A stretch of 64,000 nt of DNA from CAYQPF01 sp964419225 (GTDB lineage: Bacteria > Cloacimonadota > Cloacimonadia > Cloacimonadales > CAYQPF01): positions 5,943-69,942 of the forward strand of contig CAYQPF010000010.1 of NCBI GenBank assembly GCA_964419225.1, given 5' to 3'. Each line of letters begins with the position of its first letter. The stretch's first letter is position 1. The notes beneath the pieces are model-generated. The model worked only from the letters and a program-made list of their open reading frames with translations, was not told the origin of the DNA and did not search any database. This document shows positions 60,210 to 64,000 of the stretch, one piece after another. Position numbers and translations under genes: made by a program.

Positions 60210-62072
60210 ATGCTGGAAAAAATTAAATCACCCAAAGATGTGCATAGATTAAGTTATCGGGATTTAATCCAATTAACAGAGGATATCCGCAAGAGGATAA
60301 TAGAGGTCACTTCCAAAAATGGAGGACATTTAGCACCGAGTCTGGGAGCTACAGATCTATGTGTGGCTTTGTTAAAAGTATTTGATCCAATGATCGACAG
60401 AATAATCTGGGATGTAGGGCATCAAGCGTATGCGTTTAAGATATTGACAGAGAGGAATGACCGGTTTGATACACTGAGACAATATGAAGGAATCAGTGGT
60501 TTTAACAATATTTTTGAGAGTCCTTATGATGCATTTGGAGTAGGACACAGCAGTACTTCTATCTCATCGGCCTTGGGAATATGTGTAGCCAAGGATTATT
60601 TACGTGAACAGGGCAGAACGATTGCCATTATTGGTGACGGGGCATTGACTGGTGGAATGTCTTTTGAAGCAATCAATCATACCGGGCATTTACAGAAGAA
60701 CTTAATTGTTATCCTGAATGATAATGGGATATCTATATCCAGGAATGTAGGGGCATTGCAAAATTATCTGACTAATATGCTTACCAGTCGATCCTACAAT
60801 TTTTTAAAGAAGCAGGTTTGGGATTTGTCGGCAAGTTTACCTGAAAATATTCGCAAGAAGTTCATTTTGGGTGCCAGAAAGTTGGAAGAGAGTTTCATCA
60901 ATATTCTGGTTCCCAACATAATTTTTGAGGATTTGGGATTCAAGTATGTCGGACCGATAAACGGTCATGACATACCCAGAATGGTAAGTATCTTGCAGAA
61001 AGTAAAAACCAATATGGTAGGCCCAGTCTTGATTCATGTTGTAACACAGAAAGGCAAAGGCTGCGATTTTGCTGAGAATAAGCCGACCAAGTACCACGGA
61101 GTCAGTCCGTTTAATGAGGAGACTGGTTTAGCAAAGAGTCCGGGCAAGATCACATATTCATCACTTTTAGGCAAGAATTTAACAGAATTAGCGAAAGATA
61201 ATAAGAAAATAGTAGCAATCACAGCAGCAATGAGTGAAGGCACAGGATTAACAGAATTCGAGAAGAAGTATCCGGACAGATTCTTTGATGTAGGTATAGC
61301 AGAACAGCATGCGGTTACATTTGCAGCAGGTTTGGCTAAGCAGGGATTAAAACCCATAGTAGCAATTTATTCAACTTTTATGCAGAGAGCCTTGGATCAG
61401 GTTATCCATGATGTAGCTTTGCAGAAATTACCTGTCGTATTTTGTATGGATCGTGCCGGACTGGTCGGAGAAGATGGTGCAACCCATCACGGGGCATTTG
61501 ATCTGTCTTTCATGAATTTGATACCCAATATGGTAATAATGGCACCGGACAGTGCAGAAGATTTTAAGGAAATGCTTTCCTTTGCAGTTTCCTATCAGGC
61601 TGGACCTGTTGCGATAAGATACCCCCGAGGTGAAGCATTGTTTTTGAATGAGGAAGTGCCGGAAATCGAATTAGGCAAATCCAGATTACTGAAAGAAGGC
61701 AAAAAGGTTTGTATTCTGGCAGTAGGTGCCACCAGAAACCTGGCCTTTGAAGTAGCAGAAAAGCTTTCAGAATCTGTTCCAGGCTTGGAACCTGAAATAA
61801 TCGACCCTCGTTTTATCAAACCATTAGACTTAGAAATGCTGCATAGATTAGAAGGATCCATGGATCTTATAATAACGTTGGAAGAAAATGCTATTGTTGG
61901 CGGGTTTGGAAGCTCAATTAAGAATTACTTCTGCAACTCCAAAGCAAAAGTTCTGAACTTCGGTTTCCATGATAAGTTCATCCCGCATGGAAGCAATAAA
62001 CAATTATTCGATTTGATCGGGTATAACTGCGAGACCATAGTAAAAGACATTTTAGCAATCTATGATAAATAA
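60210..62072 (+). CDS. dxs: 1-deoxy-D-xylulose-5-phosphate synthase
   Basis: 620-residue thiamine-diphosphate enzyme starting the MEP isoprenoid route. GGHLAPSLGATDL, WDVGHQAY, the ThDP-binding GDGALTGGMSFEA, ISRNVGAL, KGKGCDFAE, EQHAVTFAAGLA and RAGLVGEDGATHHGAFD are all present. It uses thiamine diphosphate, which thiN elsewhere in the window makes. Its stop overlaps the mnmE start by 11 bp. Confidence 0.97.
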   Translation: MLEKIKSPKDVHRLSYRDLIQLTEDIRKRIIEVTSKNGGHLAPSLGATDLCVALLKVFDPMIDRIIWDVGHQAYAFKILTERNDRFDTLRQYEGISGFNNIFESPYDAFGVGHSSTSISSALGICVAKDYLREQGRTIAIIGDGALTGGMSFEAINHTGHLQKNLIVILNDNGISISRNVGALQNYLTNMLTSRSYNFLKKQVWDLSASLPENIRKKFILGARKLEESFINILVPNIIFEDLGFKYVGPINGHDIPRMVSILQKVKTNMVGPVLIHVVTQKGKGCDFAENKPTKYHGVSPFNEETGLAKSPGKITYSSLLGKNLTELAKDNKKIVAITAAMSEGTGLTEFEKKYPDRFFDVGIAEQHAVTFAAGLAKQGLKPIVAIYSTFMQRALDQVIHDVALQKLPVVFCMDRAGLVGEDGATHHGAFDLSFMNLIPNMVIMAPDSAEDFKEMLSFAVSYQAGPVAIRYPRGEALFLNEEVPEIELGKSRLLKEGKKVCILAVGATRNLAFEVAEKLSESVPGLEPEIIDPRFIKPLDLEMLHRLEGSMDLIITLEENAIVGGFGSSIKNYFCNSKAKVLNFGFHDKFIPHGSNKQLFDLIGYNCETIVKDILAIYDK

Positions 62073-63417
62073 TCAGGATACAATAGCAGCAATTTCGACG
62101 CCCCCCGGAATGGGAGGAATTGCGGTCATCAGGATAAGCGGAAAAGAAGCTCTGGAGATTGTTTCCGGAGTGATCAAGCCTTATCGTGATCTCAAACAGA
62201 TAACACCAAATACGATTATCAAATCTAAGATCACAAATGAAAACATAATTCTGGATGATGTGTTATTAAGTATTTTTAAAGCACCGCACAGCTATACCGG
62301 AGAAGATATTGTCGAGATTTCCTGCCATGGAAGTCAGTACATAGCAAATCAGATTCTGGAGCTTTTGTTAGGGAAGGCCAGGTTGGCTGAACCCGGCGAA
62401 TTTACTTACAGAGCATTTTTGAATAATAAAGTCGATCTTACTCAGGCTGAAGCTGTAGCAGATTTGATCCATGCCCAGACAAAATATTCTCATCAAATTG
62501 CTTTGCATCAGTTATCCGGAAAACTTTATAAGAGAATAGCGGGTTATTTGAAGGTTCTACAAGAGATCAGAATAAACTTGGAACTCGAAATAGATTTTCA
62601 TGAGCAGGGTCTGGATTCATTAAACACAGATCTTGTCCGGCAAAATATTGTTCAACTCAGAGATGATCTGGGGTTACTCTCTGCTACAGGAAAAGAGGGC
62701 ATTATTCTCAGGGATGGTTACAAGGTTGCTCTGATGGGAGCACCCAATGTCGGTAAATCGAGCATATTCAATGCTTTCTTAAAAACCGAAAGGGCAATAG
62801 TAACTCCTATACCCGGAACAACCAGAGATTATCTGGAAGAGGATATCGCGTTGCAGGGATATCTGGTCAAGATCTTTGACACAGCAGGAATCAGGGTTAC
62901 TGAGGATACAGTGGAAAGGATCGGGATTGACCGTTCCAAAAATGTTATTCTGGATTGTGATAAGATCTTGTGGATCGAAGATAATATTCATTTTTCGGAT
63001 ACGGATTTACAGCTTCTGCAGGATTTTGATGCAGATAAAATCATAAAAGTTCTTAATAAGGCAGATCTCTTAACACCTGAGACAATTGCAGCATATCGGA
63101 ATAAAGGTTATTTTGTGTGCAATACGATGACAGATGATGGTTTGACTGAGATCAAGGATGCTTTGCTTCAGGAAATCAGAATTTCCGAGCAGGAATTACA
63201 GTCCGGATTGCTGACCAATACCCGGCAAATAACAGCTGTCAAACATTGTATAGAATCCCTGAATAAAGCATTGATTTCCTTAGATAATGAGATGGGGTTT
63301 GAATTTACAGCTTTTGATCTGAGTGAAGCCAGTCATTTTCTGGAAGAAATCATTGGAAAAATAACCAATGAAGACATGTTGACCGAGATTTTCAGCAATT
63401 TTTGTATAGGGAAGTAA
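62062..63417 (+). CDS. mnmE: tRNA modification GTPase MnmE
   Basis: 451-residue enzyme of the MnmE-MnmG pair that modifies wobble uridine (U34). N-terminal TrmE domain (TIAAISTPPGMGGIAVIRIS; EPGEFTYRAFLNNKVDLTQA), GTPase motifs G1 GAPNVGKSS, G3 DTAG, G4 LNKADLL, and the C-terminal FCIGK with the catalytic cysteine. mnmG is not in the window. It overlaps dxs by 11 bp. Confidence 0.97.
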   Translation: MINNQDTIAAISTPPGMGGIAVIRISGKEALEIVSGVIKPYRDLKQITPNTIIKSKITNENIILDDVLLSIFKAPHSYTGEDIVEISCHGSQYIANQILELLLGKARLAEPGEFTYRAFLNNKVDLTQAEAVADLIHAQTKYSHQIALHQLSGKLYKRIAGYLKVLQEIRINLELEIDFHEQGLDSLNTDLVRQNIVQLRDDLGLLSATGKEGIILRDGYKVALMGAPNVGKSSIFNAFLKTERAIVTPIPGTTRDYLEEDIALQGYLVKIFDTAGIRVTEDTVERIGIDRSKNVILDCDKILWIEDNIHFSDTDLQLLQDFDADKIIKVLNKADLLTPETIAAYRNKGYFVCNTMTDDGLTEIKDALLQEIRISEQELQSGLLTNTRQITAVKHCIESLNKALISLDNEMGFEFTAFDLSEASHFLEEIIGKITNEDMLTEIFSNFCIGK

Positions 63418-63447
63418 TCCAACATCACCTCAATCAAGTCCGCATTT

Positions 63448-64000
63448 CTAAATGTGTGGTTCCACAGTTAGGGAAAGATATTCGCAGATATTCCTGTCTT
63501 CTTTAGTGAAACCGATGCCAAGTAAAATGATTTCTTTGCCTGAGCTTTGGAACTTCTCGTAGTATTTCATATCTTTGATTTGTTGAAGAGCTGTTTCTGC
63601 TTTACCGATCTTAAACTCGAGGAGATAAACATAGTCAGTTGTTTCGATGACAGCATCAATTCGCCCTTTATTGGTTTGGACTTCTGCCTTCAGATAGACA
63701 CCAATTAAATTCAAAGCAATGAAGATAATGGAATGATAGTAGGCTTCATAGTCTTTAAGAAATATTTCGTAGGGAATGGAAGCGAAAAGAGATTTAAAGT
63801 GTTGGATTACGGCTTCTACATTTTTTGCCTGCAAATCATCTACAATGTTAAAAAGGGTATTGTCATTAGACCCAAACTGGGAATAATTATAACTAGCCAG
63901 CAGGTGTTGATAAAAGGCATTTCTGACTTCTTTATTCGAAAAATCAAGTTCATAACTATTAAATTCAGTTTTCCTTTTTTTGGTTAAATACCCTGTTTGA
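63448..64000 (-). CDS. AAA-ATPase / PD-(D/E)XK nuclease-like protein, C-terminal part
   Basis: The frame is open from the right edge of the window to the stop at 63448, about 183 residues. This is the C-terminal part of the AAA-ATPase-like family with a DUF1703 (PF08011) nuclease-fold tail: IDAVIETTDYVYLLEFKIGK carries the D ... ExK core, then ALQQIKDMKYYEKF and ILLGIGFTKEDRNI. Upstream it contains YELDFSNKEVRNAFYQHLL, the usual linker. A TTG at 63834 is not a real start. Such genes are abundant in FCB genomes, and their role is unsettled. The ATPase part lies outside the window. Confidence 0.85.
   Translation of the reverse strand, partial: QTGYLTKKRKTEFNSYELDFSNKEVRNAFYQHLLASYNYSQFGSNDNTLFNIVDDLQAKNVEAVIQHFKSLFASIPYEIFLKDYEAYYHSIIFIALNLIGVYLKAEVQTNKGRIDAVIETTDYVYLLEFKIGKAETALQQIKDMKYYEKFQSSGKEIILLGIGFTKEDRNICEYLSLTVEPHI

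Noticed and set aside
63448..63834. A complete 128-residue protein starting at 63834
   Set aside because: The start would be TTG without a ribosome site, and the frame is open to the window edge with typical upstream family sequence; it is a partial larger gene.

Overview
This is an AT-rich bacterial chromosome segment. The envelope is Gram-negative type: FlgI P-ring protein, GmhA heptose isomerase, lipoproteins. Three secreted proteins end in the same sorting tail (YPNPFNPxT ... SSGVYF ... KKMLLxK) typical of the Fibrobacteres-Chlorobi-Bacteroidetes (FCB) superphylum. The gene mix (DUF1385-prfA block, flagellum, tail-bearing surface proteins) fits an uncultivated FCB lineage such as Cloacimonadota. 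That placement is inference; there is no rRNA to confirm it.

Layout. 1-2.6 kb: the cut end of a gene coupled to an unknown 236-residue protein, a convergent radical SAM enzyme, and a GxxExxY nuclease-fold gene boxed in by palindromic repeats. 2.7-9.2 kb (minus): rpmE, DUF1385, prfA, a CBS/CorC membrane protein, ligA and a secreted nuclease. 9.7-12.7 kb: a giant GNAT fusion. 13.4-19.4 kb (plus): flagellar operon flgI-flgJ-flgN-flgK-csrA-flgL-fliW behind a near-consensus sigma-54 promoter. 20-24 kb: a lipoprotein and a tail-bearing secreted protein. 24.5-27.5 kb: a polar amino-acid ABC transporter. 27.7-30.3 kb: a small unknown protein, gmhA, an EamA transporter and a divergent GpsA paralogue. 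30.9-33.3 kb: a GLUG-repeat surface protein. 33.5-36 kb (minus): canonical gpsA, a RhaD-like aldolase and thiN, all overlapping. 36-39.4 kb: a rubrerythrin-like protein, nadC, a zinc-ribbon coiled-coil protein and a LuxR/DUF2087 regulator. 39.5-41.4 kb: an AbiEii-type toxin-antitoxin pair between two copies of a MITE-like repeat. 42.7-50 kb: a macromolecular synthesis operon, rpsU-yqeY-cvpA-mutS2-dnaG-rpoD. 50-51 kb: a zinc ribbon protein and a TetR regulator. 51.5-57.6 kb: three secreted surface proteins. 57.7-59 kb: a TPR plus histidine-kinase-dimerisation protein without a kinase domain. 59.2-63.4 kb: queD-engB-dxs-mnmE. 63.4-64 kb: the end of an AAA-ATPase/PD-(D/E)XK protein.

The most unusual content lies between the genes. 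Nearly every longer spacer carries members of several unrelated families of short-unit repeats: 7-bp (GGTGTCA, GTTGAGA, GAGTGAC), 9-bp (TGGACTATA; CAGGATAGA) and 10-bp (ACACTGACTT). Palindromes and a 130-170 bp MITE-like element are also present. The 7-bp tracts repeatedly begin at the stop codon of the preceding gene. One family encloses the GxxExxY gene and another encloses the toxin-antitoxin pair, where it also supplies the toxin's last codons.

No rRNA, tRNA, transposase or CRISPR array was seen.
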